A stretch of 5,864 nucleotides of DNA from CAYGZM01 sp964354365 (lineage in GTDB: Bacteria; Planctomycetota; Phycisphaerae; Sedimentisphaerales; Anaerobacaceae). The notes under the pieces were generated by a model. It made no database searches, had not been told where the DNA came from, and saw only the letters and a program-made list of their open reading frames with translations. Each line of letters begins with the position of its first letter. The stretch's first letter is position 1. The DNA lies in contig CAYGZM010000202.1 in the NCBI GenBank assembly GCA_964354365.1, positions 1 through 5,864 of the forward strand, written 5' to 3'. A program made the translations under genes and the position numbers. This document shows, one piece after another, positions 1-5,864 of this stretch.

Positions 1-2357
1 AGGATGATGCGTGGATCGTTTTCAATATCCGCTAATTCCCCCTGAACGCGGACAATAGGGGTGGTGCCTAGGGACGAACGGATCGTCGCTCTTGTCAGCT
101 TTCTGTTCGACCATTCGATATCCACCTCGTATCCGGTGCGGGCTCTCAACCCGAGCACCTTGCCGCTGGTCCAAGCCGTGGGCAAGGCCGGCAGAAGCTC
201 GAGCTCGCCGGCATGGCACTGGACGAGCAGCTCAGGGAATCCCGCGTATTCGTTCGTGTAGCGCGTGGGACCGTTGGGGGAAGCGAGTGCGTCGAGCGCC
301 CTGTCGCCGTCCAACAGCCGGGCCCACCATCCGCCCTTTGTCGGCAAGTTGGCGCCGCCGCTCCTCAGCTCCAGTGAACGCCGGGCGGCGTTGTAGAGCT
401 CCGGAGTTCCGCGGGGCGTGATCAGCGAAAGAGGGTACAGCGCCATAAGGTGGGACGCATGTCTGTGCTCAGGCTCGGCGTCCGCCCAATCCTGCGCCCA
501 TTCCTGTAACTGTCCCCGGCTCCCGATCTTGAATGGAGCGATCCGGCTGTACGCCGATTCGAGGGTTTTCCGGAAATCGGGATCGATATGAAGCGCCTGT
601 GCGGCCTTGATCGTGTCCAGGAAGAGCTGCTTGATGAGAGCCAAGTCGCACGTCGCGCCCATGCCCACGCCGTAGGATTCGCCGTCCGTATGGATGTAGC
701 TGTTTTCCGGGGACGTCGACGGCGCCGTGGTGAGGCGCCCCTCGCCGTCCTCGATGAGCCAATCGAGACAGAACTCCGCCGCGCCTTTCATGACGGGATA
801 GGCATGGTCTCGAAGATAGTCCACATCTCCGCTGAACGCGTAGTGATCCCACAGCAGCTGGGTCATGAGCACGCCGCCCATCATCCAGCAGACCCAATAG
901 GGATGGAGCTGCTTCCCTCCCACCATCGCGGTGTGCCTCCAGATGTCGACGTTGTGATGCGCGACCCAACCCCGGCAGCCGTAATTGACTCTGGCCGTTT
1001 CGGCGCCGTTGCGAGCAAGCTCTTCGACGAATTGTGTGACCGGCGCGAAGCACTCGGGCGCCATGTTCCCCGCCTCGGTCGTCCAATAGGCCTTGGGGGC
1101 CTCGCTGTTCATCGTCCAGTGTCCATACCAGTTGGGCTTGACTTCCTTGTTCCAGAGTCCCTGGAGCAGCATCGGTTGCCCGCCCTGGCGTGAGCACTGG
1201 ATGACTTCAAAGCGATTGTACTGGAAATCGAGTGCCCGCTGATGGGGAGCCTCGCCGTTGATCTCGATCCACAGCCGGCGGAATATCCTGCGATAGTCCT
1301 CAAGATGGGCCGAGAGCAGCGACTCGTAGGACTTGGCCGCCGCACGATCCCCATAAGCCCTGGCGACCGGCACGGGATCGTTCCCCTGGGTCGCAGGATC
1401 GTTGCTCGGACCGTTGTAGCTTGTGGCCGCAGAGAAGATCAGCAGGGCAGAGTCCGCTCCTTTGACGCGGAGTGATGAGTCCTCCGCCGAAAGGCTGCCG
1501 CCGGTGGGCAGGATTTTGAGTCGGGAGCAGAACGTCATCCCCCGATGGTCGTCGTACAGGGTCTTCGATGACCACGTGTCGTTGAAATACGGCGCGCGGC
1601 CATTGACGACCAGGCAATCGTTCCCTTCGGCGGCAACGCTGTGGCGCAATTGACAGTCCAGACTGGCGCGAAAGTCCAACCCCCCGGGCTGGTCGATCGA
1701 GAGCCGGATGACAAAGACTTGATCCGGATAGGAAACGAACATCTCGCGCCTGTAGGTTTTGTCCCCCACCCTGTAACGGGTCTGGGCTGTCGCCGCGTCC
1801 AGATCCAGGGTAGTCTGGTAGTCGGAGAACTGATCCCCCTCAACAAAATCGAGCCTCAGATTGCCCAGGGGCAGATACGGCTCATTATTGAGACTCTGGA
1901 GCTGCTTGGCCTTGACGTCGGCTTCGCCGTTTCGACCGTCCAGGAGGAGCTGCCTTACCTCTTTCAGCGCCGTGAGAATAGAGGGATCATTCCAGCGGCG
2001 CGGGTACCCCGCCCAAAGGGTGACCTCGTTGAGAGTGATCACTTCGTTCTTGACCTGGCCGTGCATTCTCACGCCCAGTCTTCCGTTGCCCAGATTGGGG
2101 GCCTTGTCCCACGGCCCGTACCGCGTCTTGGCCAGGTCCACCGGCACCGGATCGGCATAATTGATCTTCAGAGTCTGCCACTCCCCGGGCTTCATGGCCC
2201 ACCGTGTCGATTCCGAAATACCTTGCGGGGCTGCATAGCTGGTGCAGGACACCAGTGACAGAAGCGCCAAGATCGCCGGCGCCCCCAGCAGAATGACACT
2301 AGGGCAGGGCTTTCTTGTAGACAATTCAGAGGTCAAGGGTCTTTCGTGGAGTGACAT
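1..2357 (-). CDS. GH95-type alpha-L-fucosidase-like secreted glycoside hydrolase, 3' end cut by window edge
   Basis: One frame stays open from the ATG at 2357 to base 1 (785 codons, no stop seen). GH95 enzymes hydrolyse terminal alpha-L-fucose, sometimes L-galactose, with inversion. Residues 21-38 form a hydrophobic signal ending in a lipobox (L35-V-S-C38), suggesting an outer-membrane lipoprotein; SPase I cleavage near A42 is an alternative. The N-terminal beta domain (about 60-345) shows GNGRLG (90-95), TLWAG (113-117) and YLPLGNLRLDF (161-171). The (alpha/alpha)6 barrel (about 375-690) shows LQGLWN (398-403), GWVAHHNVDIW (463-473), STSPEN (547-552; E551 is the presumed general acid) and HRHASHL (631-637). 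A C-terminal beta domain starts near 717 (ELELLPALP). Usual length is about 750-800, so little is missing. ATG 2357 is preferred because GGGA lies 6 bases upstream; ATGs at 2369 and 2405 lack a ribosome site. Oddities: the usual NIN pair reads N417-S-E419, and the PFQIDGNFG motif is absent. Family call confident; activity is not. Confidence 0.88.
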   Translation of the reverse strand, partial: MSLHERPLTSELSTRKPCPSVILLGAPAILALLSLVSCTSYAAPQGISESTRWAMKPGEWQTLKINYADPVPVDLAKTRYGPWDKAPNLGNGRLGVRMHGQVKNEVITLNEVTLWAGYPRRWNDPSILTALKEVRQLLLDGRNGEADVKAKQLQSLNNEPYLPLGNLRLDFVEGDQFSDYQTTLDLDAATAQTRYRVGDKTYRREMFVSYPDQVFVIRLSIDQPGGLDFRASLDCQLRHSVAAEGNDCLVVNGRAPYFNDTWSSKTLYDDHRGMTFCSRLKILPTGGSLSAEDSSLRVKGADSALLIFSAATSYNGPSNDPATQGNDPVPVARAYGDRAAAKSYESLLSAHLEDYRRIFRRLWIEINGEAPHQRALDFQYNRFEVIQCSRQGGQPMLLQGLWNKEVKPNWYGHWTMNSEAPKAYWTTEAGNMAPECFAPVTQFVEELARNGAETARVNYGCRGWVAHHNVDIWRHTAMVGGKQLHPYWVCWMMGGVLMTQLLWDHYAFSGDVDYLRDHAYPVMKGAAEFCLDWLIEDGEGRLTTAPSTSPENSYIHTDGESYGVGMGATCDLALIKQLFLDTIKAAQALHIDPDFRKTLESAYSRIAPFKIGSRGQLQEWAQDWADAEPEHRHASHLMALYPLSLITPRGTPELYNAARRSLELRSGGANLPTKGGWWARLLDGDRALDALASPNGPTRYTNEYAGFPELLVQCHAGELELLPALPTAWTSGKVLGLRARTGYEVDIEWSNRKLTRATIRSSLGTTPIVRVQGELADIENDPRII

Positions 2358-2363
2358 ACGAGG

Positions 2364-2367
2364 TCCC
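2364..2367 (-). promoter_or_regulatory. Ribosome binding site deciding the GH95 start
   Basis: GGGA on the minus strand, 6 bases before the ATG at 2357. The two other in-frame ATGs upstream (2369, 2405) have no purine-rich Shine-Dalgarno tract in front of them. The match is short, so the start remains moderately certain. The chosen start leaves an n-region of about 20 residues before the hydrophobic core, long for a lipoprotein. A TTG at residue 12 would give a more typical n-region but has no visible ribosome site. Confidence 0.45.
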
Positions 2368-2483
2368 ATTTTGCGTGTTGAACGACTACCTGGACGTGCT
2401 CCCATAGAGCGTATTTATAGTAATTTGGTTTTTTGCCTCTGCTAGCTGCGGTTGCATTTTCGCCTTTATTATTCCATCCAGCC

Positions 2484-2522
2484 ATCGTGGGGAGTATAGA
2501 ACATAGCTTGAAGAGATGTCAA
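2484..2522 (-). promoter_or_regulatory. Promoter P1 of the GH95 gene (sigma-70 type, extended motif)
   Basis: On the minus strand TTGACA (2522-2517) is followed by an 18-base spacer and TATACT (2498-2493), then CCCCACGAT (2492-2484). The -35 box is a perfect consensus and the -10 box matches 5 of 6. Expected transcription start is about 2488-2485, inside ACGAT, giving a leader of roughly 130 bases before the GH95 ATG. The promoter lies between the GH2 stop codon and the GH95 start, so GH95 can be transcribed independently of GH2. The C-rich discriminator plus ACGAT recurs at the two other promoters in this window. Confidence 0.75.
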
Positions 2523-2571
2523 AAATTGGGTTGGGGGATTGCTCATAGCGGGTCAAAAGGTCACGGGACGC

Positions 2572-5427
2572 TTAAAAGCGCCGGAAATCAGCCGGACCTC
2601 CGGGCCCAGGGAATATAATCAACAATTCCTTCAGGGTTTCGAGATCGATTTCGGTGCCGGGATTAAACTGGTTGCTGCAGACGTATTGCTGCAGACTGTA
2701 TAGCAGTTGTCTAGCGGCCGGGCGGTCGGCCATATCGTCTACAAAATCGATGCTGCTCACCAGTATTTTAGCGTTGCCGATGCGCGCCTCAAAGACAAGC
2801 CCTAGCCGGCGGTTCTCGAACCAGTCATCGATTACCCGGACAATCGGATTCAGCTCAGGCGCAAAATCGTCCAGAATCATGACATCCGAATGCGCGCAGG
2901 CATCCCACCACTGATAATTGCTGTGAGATTCAGTGGGAAATCCGGCAAAAGCGGGATGATCGGGATTGCATAAAATACCCAATGTATGGGGCATTTGATT
3001 ATTTGTCCAGGCGGTGTTCCAAAAAATGGATGAAAACCCGATACCGATTTTGCCGCCTTTTTCCGGCCTGATCGAACCCCGGGGCAGCATTATAAATACG
3101 GTGCCGCCTTTTTTGATCTGTCGAACCGCCTCTTCATCCAATGATTGAGTTATGAAAACAGCTGTGGTATCCGGTTTAGGCAGTTGCGCCGGAAATACCC
3201 AAAAATCCCAGTCGTTTACAAAATTTTGCACTTTGACTTCAAGATCAAGCTGGGCAGCCCTGGCGACCTCTTTTAAGGGCCAATGAACCTGGCCGAGCTC
3301 AATCCCGTTGCCAATGGGGATGTCTTTAGCAGCAAATTGCCCCGAGGCAATGGTTTTCCCGGACAGGTCGCGAATCGCCCAACAAGGAGTCACATCCTTT
3401 AATGGTGCCGGACCAAAATGCGCCACTTCAATATCGGCAACAAACGTTTCTGAATTCAGGAAATAGAGCTTTTTCATCCGGGCCAGTGGGACTGTGCTGT
3501 TACAAAATCGCCGGTATTCATGCGGACTGATATAGCCTTTTTCCTGCCAGAAGGCATCCAGCACACCCACCAGGGCCGTACCCTGGCCCGGAAAATCGTG
3601 CAGATCCAGCAACTGGAATCCCGCCATATTCGGCGTGCGTAATGCCGCCTCGATATCGGCCTTGTAGCACAATGCCTGTAATTTTCCCGAGGCTATCAAG
3701 AGATCCTTTGCCAGATGGCCCATATGGTTTTGCTCTAATGTCTCTTTAAAAATCTCGAAATTCTTTGCCTGCAACACGCCCGTATATTTATCGATTTCCT
3801 GCAAATTCGGAAACGCGCACCATTGACCGATTTCGTGACTCACGACCGGCTTTTTGCTTAACTGCTCGATGATGGCCGTGAAATCGAAATCCGTCCGTGG
3901 TGGCTGACTGTTGATAATGCTCTTCAGCCCGGCGCCCCACTCCTGAATTCGCGGTTTCGGTGTGCTGTGGTAATCACTCTCCGGAATTTGCGGCCAACCG
4001 GCAGCACATGTATACAGGCAGCGGCTATCTTTTTTTCGCCAACGGGTGATCAATTCGCCCAGATATTTTTGTTGGTTTTTGCCGTCCGGTTCATTGCCAT
4101 AGGCCATAAAACAAAAAGAGGGATGATTGCCATAGGCCTTGAGAATCCGGCCACCCTCCTCATATAAAAACCGGTCGATCTCATCGCCGTCGCCGACTTT
4201 AGCCCACGCCGTGGCCTCAACCGCGAGCATGACACCCAGCCGATCTGCAGCCCTGAACGCCGCTTCCGGCGGACACCAGCTATGGAAACGCAGGTGATTC
4301 AGACCGTGTGATTGAGCGACCTGGAGGATGCGCGTCCATTCAGCCACGTCCATCGCCGGATAACCGGTGAGCGGAAATATCGCACATTCCAGAGTGCCCC
4401 GTAAAAATGTCTTGCGGTCATTGACCAAAATCTGCCTGTCATTAACAGTGAGTTCACGCATGCCAAAAGTAACTGTCCTGTCGGATGCAAAGCCCTTACC
4501 CTCGATCGTCGCGGTTAATTGATACAGGTTCGGCCCAAATTCATCCCATAAACATGCATCGTTACCCAGCGGCAGGGACACATCCAGAGGCGTTACAGGC
4601 GACTCGCAGTCGAATTTTATTTGAACAGGCGTCAGTGACTGCTTTTCTGAATGTACCTGAAGGGTCAGGGTCCCCGGGACAGCGGCAGCATCGTTACGAA
4701 CCGTCAATTTAACCTGCGCTGCCCTATTCCGGACATCTGGAAACACCTGCAAATCATCGATGCGCACGGCATCGACAGCCCGGAGTTCAAGCGTGCCGAC
4801 CATACCATTCCAGTTGGTCTGCGTATGATCCGACACACTATGCGCATTGATGCCCACATCGATCTTTACCGTATTGTCCACACGAACCGTCAGCCGATGG
4901 ATCCCCGGTGTTAAAACGCCAAGAATATATTCATGAGGTGTGCTCAGACTGTTCTGCATGCCCAGAGGTTTATCATCGATCCAGACGCGAGTCTCCCAGT
5001 GACACCGTTCCAGGTGCAAGAGGACAATCTTGTTTTGCCATGACCGGGGAATTTCAATCTCTTTTTGATACCAGGCAGCACCGACATAATGTTTCTTGGG
5101 CTGCAGCCAGAAAGGAACTTTGACATTGCCGGGCCGGCGATATTTTTCATATTTATCATCCCGGAACCAGGACTCGTCAACAATCATTCCGGTCCATTTC
5201 GTTTTGACTGAAATGTCGCCGCCATAATTGTTTTCTGCCATGGATCCCGGCAAATGAATGGAATCAGGCAGTTTTCCCGAAAACCATTTTTCATCGACGC
5301 CGGTGTCCAAAGGATCAATCCGGAATTGCCATTGACCGGAGAGATCGACATTCCAGGAGTCCTGTTGAGCGAACGGGTCTGCTGCCATAATAGTGAGTAT
5401 CAGAACAATTAGAAATGGTTGTCTCAT
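2572..5427 (-). CDS. Secreted GH2-superfamily beta-glycosidase with C-terminal Rossmann-like domain
   Basis: A 951-residue retaining beta-glycosidase of the GH2 superfamily. The substrate cannot be read from sequence; beta-galactosidase-type activity is the usual automatic label. Residues 1-20 form a type I signal peptide (hydrophobic FLIVLILTIMAA, likely cut after FA20), so it acts in the periplasm or outside. Order: jelly-roll sugar-binding domain (about 25-218, with RVWIDDKPLG at 147-156), Ig-like linker domain (about 220-325), then a TIM barrel (about 335-625) opening with LRGTLECAIFPLTGYP. The acid/base is E446 in MAYGNEPDG; the nucleophile is E532 in VVSHEIGQW, the usual spacing. A beta-rich segment (about 650-745) leads to a Rossmann/class I amidotransferase-like domain (about 753-900, GGTVFIMLP, AKILVSSIDF). 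ATG 5427 has a strong ribosome site 8 bases upstream. The final residues PGGPADFRRF are encoded by a repeat that recurs upstream of the gene. Family confident; specificity unknown. Confidence 0.93.
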   Translation of the reverse strand: MRQPFLIVLILTIMAADPFAQQDSWNVDLSGQWQFRIDPLDTGVDEKWFSGKLPDSIHLPGSMAENNYGGDISVKTKWTGMIVDESWFRDDKYEKYRRPGNVKVPFWLQPKKHYVGAAWYQKEIEIPRSWQNKIVLLHLERCHWETRVWIDDKPLGMQNSLSTPHEYILGVLTPGIHRLTVRVDNTVKIDVGINAHSVSDHTQTNWNGMVGTLELRAVDAVRIDDLQVFPDVRNRAAQVKLTVRNDAAAVPGTLTLQVHSEKQSLTPVQIKFDCESPVTPLDVSLPLGNDACLWDEFGPNLYQLTATIEGKGFASDRTVTFGMRELTVNDRQILVNDRKTFLRGTLECAIFPLTGYPAMDVAEWTRILQVAQSHGLNHLRFHSWCPPEAAFRAADRLGVMLAVEATAWAKVGDGDEIDRFLYEEGGRILKAYGNHPSFCFMAYGNEPDGKNQQKYLGELITRWRKKDSRCLYTCAAGWPQIPESDYHSTPKPRIQEWGAGLKSIINSQPPRTDFDFTAIIEQLSKKPVVSHEIGQWCAFPNLQEIDKYTGVLQAKNFEIFKETLEQNHMGHLAKDLLIASGKLQALCYKADIEAALRTPNMAGFQLLDLHDFPGQGTALVGVLDAFWQEKGYISPHEYRRFCNSTVPLARMKKLYFLNSETFVADIEVAHFGPAPLKDVTPCWAIRDLSGKTIASGQFAAKDIPIGNGIELGQVHWPLKEVARAAQLDLEVKVQNFVNDWDFWVFPAQLPKPDTTAVFITQSLDEEAVRQIKKGGTVFIMLPRGSIRPEKGGKIGIGFSSIFWNTAWTNNQMPHTLGILCNPDHPAFAGFPTESHSNYQWWDACAHSDVMILDDFAPELNPIVRVIDDWFENRRLGLVFEARIGNAKILVSSIDFVDDMADRPAARQLLYSLQQYVCSNQFNPGTEIDLETLKELLIIFPGPGGPADFRRF
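2583..2606. repeat. 24-base direct repeat, left copy (inside the GH2 3' end)
   Basis: The plus-strand core GGAAATCAGCCGGACCTCC (2583-2601) is identical to 5684-5702, and the match continues as (g/a)GGCC with one mismatch over 24 bases. This copy contains a small inverted repeat, CCGGA-CC-TCCGG (2592-2603), which is imperfect in the other copy. On the minus strand it encodes PGGPADF, near the C-terminus of GH2, 11 bases before the stop codon. It may be a REP-like interspersed palindromic repeat or the scar of a recombination event bracketing GH2. Confidence 0.7.
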
Positions 5428-5435
5428 GTTATATA

Positions 5436-5442
5436 TCCTTCT
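5436..5442 (-). promoter_or_regulatory. Ribosome binding site of the GH2 gene
   Basis: AGAAGGA on the minus strand, 8 bases before the ATG at 5427. It is a near-consensus Shine-Dalgarno sequence and fixes the start of the GH2 gene. That start also gives a well-formed signal peptide immediately after Met. Confidence 0.85.
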
Positions 5443-5495
5443 GCAAAAAGCGTTCGGGCAGTATGATGCATGATTCCTTCCGTCTCACTTGATAA

Positions 5496-5509
5496 CGGCA
5501 AACTTGCCG
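5496..5509. promoter_or_regulatory. Perfect inverted repeat in the GH2 leader, possible operator or RNA hairpin
   Basis: CGGCAA-AC-TTGCCG is a 6+6 inverted repeat with a 2-base centre. It lies 68 bases before the GH2 ATG and about 80 bases downstream of the P2 start site, inside the transcribed leader. As DNA it could bind a dimeric repressor acting as a roadblock. As RNA it could form a 5-bp stem with a 4-base loop. The sequence matches no operator I can name. Confidence 0.35.
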
Positions 5510-5585
5510 ATCTTTGAAAATTAGAATTTCGTTTTTCTGGTGAATCCGCTCAGTGAGTGTCCAGCCACCGATTTTGTCTTGACGT

Positions 5586-5625
5586 ATCGTAGAGGATGAT
5601 AAATCAGGGGTCCGGAGGGTGTCAA
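5586..5625 (-). promoter_or_regulatory. Promoter P2 of the GH2 gene (sigma-70 type, extended motif)
   Basis: On the minus strand TTGACA (5625-5620) is followed by an 18-base spacer and TATCAT (5601-5596), then CCTCTACGAT (5595-5586). The -35 box is perfect and the -10 box matches 5 of 6. Start of transcription is expected at about 5590-5587, giving a leader of roughly 160 bases before GH2. The layout and the CC(C/T)C-ACGAT segment match P1 and P3. The spacer contains AAATCAG and CCGGA (read on the plus strand), elements also present in the 24-base repeat 59 bases further upstream. Confidence 0.72.
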
Positions 5626-5683
5626 GTTGAGTTCAAAGTGGGCGTGAACGAGCTGGGAAGCCGCGGGCGAGGTCAGAAGGTCG

Positions 5684-5707
5684 GGAAATCAGCCGGACCT
5701 CCAGGCC
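5684..5707. repeat. 24-base direct repeat, right copy (upstream of P2)
   Basis: This copy matches 2583-2606 with 23 of 24 bases, including a 19-base perfect core. It lies 58 bases upstream of the GH2 -35 box, so the pair brackets the whole GH2 transcription unit. Read on the minus strand it gives PGGPADF followed by two residues, F and a stop (TGA at 5675-5673). This parallels the end of GH2, PGGPADF-RRF-stop. Flanking bases soon diverge, so the shared unit is short. Confidence 0.7.
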
Positions 5708-5815
5708 GAGCTAAAGAGAGAATCATGAGTAATATTCGTCGTCGGCTCCTTTCTGTCCGGCCTTGGGGCTGTGTGACGGTATTGCATAATAGCCGGCTTC
5801 TGTATTGATTCAACC

Positions 5816-5854
5816 TTGACATCCGGTGGCGCCGCAAACTATCATCCCCAACGA
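5816..5854 (+). promoter_or_regulatory. Promoter P3 reading rightward out of the window (sigma-70 type, extended motif)
   Basis: On the plus strand TTGACA (5816-5821) is followed by an 18-base spacer and TATCAT (5840-5845), then CCCCAACGA (5846-5854). After the -10 box, 10 of 13 bases match P2. Transcription would start at about 5851-5854 and serve a gene beyond the right edge, divergent from GH2. CCCCA at 5846-5850 can pair with TGGGG at 5860-5864, a 5-bp stem at the start of the transcript whose full extent is cut by the window. Confidence 0.6.
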
Positions 5855-5864
5855 TGCGATGGGG

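Larger units (their letters stand above)
5428..5864. other. Intergenic region upstream of GH2
   Basis: These 437 bases hold no gene I can support. From left to right they contain the GH2 ribosome site, a palindrome in the GH2 leader, promoter P2 (minus), the right copy of the 24-base repeat, and promoter P3 (plus) at the edge. Both strands have short open stretches, including a minus-strand frame open from the edge to a TGA at 5675-5673. That frame is rich in Arg, overlaps P3 and resembles no family I know. Opposed promoters P2 and P3 make this a divergent control region, with a rightward gene probably starting just outside the window. Confidence 0.6.

Noticed and set aside
588..1193. Long plus-strand open frame (201 codons)
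   Set aside because: It lies opposite the conserved barrel of the GH95 gene. The protein shows no family signature and the frame is explained by the high G+C of the true gene.
469..1197. Minus-strand open frame of 242 codons within GH95
   Set aside because: It is a shifted reading of the same DNA. The GH95 motifs (GWVAHHN, STSPEN) occur only in the frame continuing from the ATG at 2357.
1641..2258. Plus-strand open frame of 205 codons
   Set aside because: It is antisense to the GH95 N-terminal domain, which has clear family motifs in the minus frame. No ribosome site or recognisable domain.
1..2357. The GH95 gene as a pseudogene because it lacks family motifs
   Set aside because: There is no stop or frameshift across 785 codons, the signal peptide, ribosome site and strong promoter are intact, and most family motifs are kept. 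Divergence fits better than decay.
2566..2582. Hairpin CGCTT-AA-AAGCG over the GH2 stop codon as a terminator
   Set aside because: The stem is only 5 bp with a 2-base loop, overlaps the coding end, and is not followed by a T-run on the minus strand.
2583..5707. The direct repeats as ends of an insertion sequence or transposon
   Set aside because: No transposase or integrase lies between them, there are no terminal inverted repeats, and one copy is inside the coding sequence.
5596..5808. Plus-strand open frame of 70 codons upstream of GH2
   Set aside because: It runs through promoter P2 and the 24-base repeat. The translation resembles nothing known and there is no convincing ribosome site.

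Overview
The window carries two large secreted glycoside hydrolase genes, both on the minus strand, plus their promoters. Reading along the minus strand from the right edge, a GH2-superfamily beta-glycosidase gene (2572-5427, 951 residues, complete) comes first. A GH95-type alpha-L-fucosidase-like gene follows (1-2357, 785 residues visible, running off the left edge close to its natural C-terminus). The rest is intergenic: 214 bases between the genes and 437 bases at the right end. I see no RNA gene, CRISPR array, transposase or phage gene.

The non-coding part is the most distinctive. Three promoters share one unusual extended layout: a perfect TTGACA, exactly 18 bases of spacer, a TAT(A/C)(A/C)T -10 box, then CC(C/T)C and ACGAT where transcription should begin. 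One drives GH95 (minus), one drives GH2 (minus), and one points right out of the window (plus). This suggests a common regulatory signature on a set of polysaccharide-degradation genes. Each gene appears to have its own promoter and a long leader (about 130 and 160 bases), so this is a cluster of separately transcribed units rather than one operon. A 24-base direct repeat with one mismatch brackets the GH2 gene. One copy encodes the last residues of GH2 and the other lies just upstream of its promoter.

Both proteins have N-terminal export signals (a probable lipobox in GH95, a type I signal in GH2). The likely job is removing fucose-like and beta-linked sugars from complex glycans outside the cytoplasm. 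The GH95 protein keeps the family scaffold and the presumed general-acid Glu. It appears to have lost the residues that form the general-base pair in characterised GH95 fucosidases, so its activity may differ.

The organism cannot be named securely. The lipoprotein-type hydrolase suggests a Gram-negative-type, polysaccharide-degrading bacterium. Canonical TTGACA/TATNNT promoters argue against typical Bacteroidota. A member of the PVC group (for example Lentisphaerota, Kiritimatiellota, Verrucomicrobiota or Planctomycetota) is a reasonable guess. Base composition differs between the genes: sample lines hand-count at about 55-65% G+C in GH95 and 38-48% in GH2, so the two genes may have different histories.
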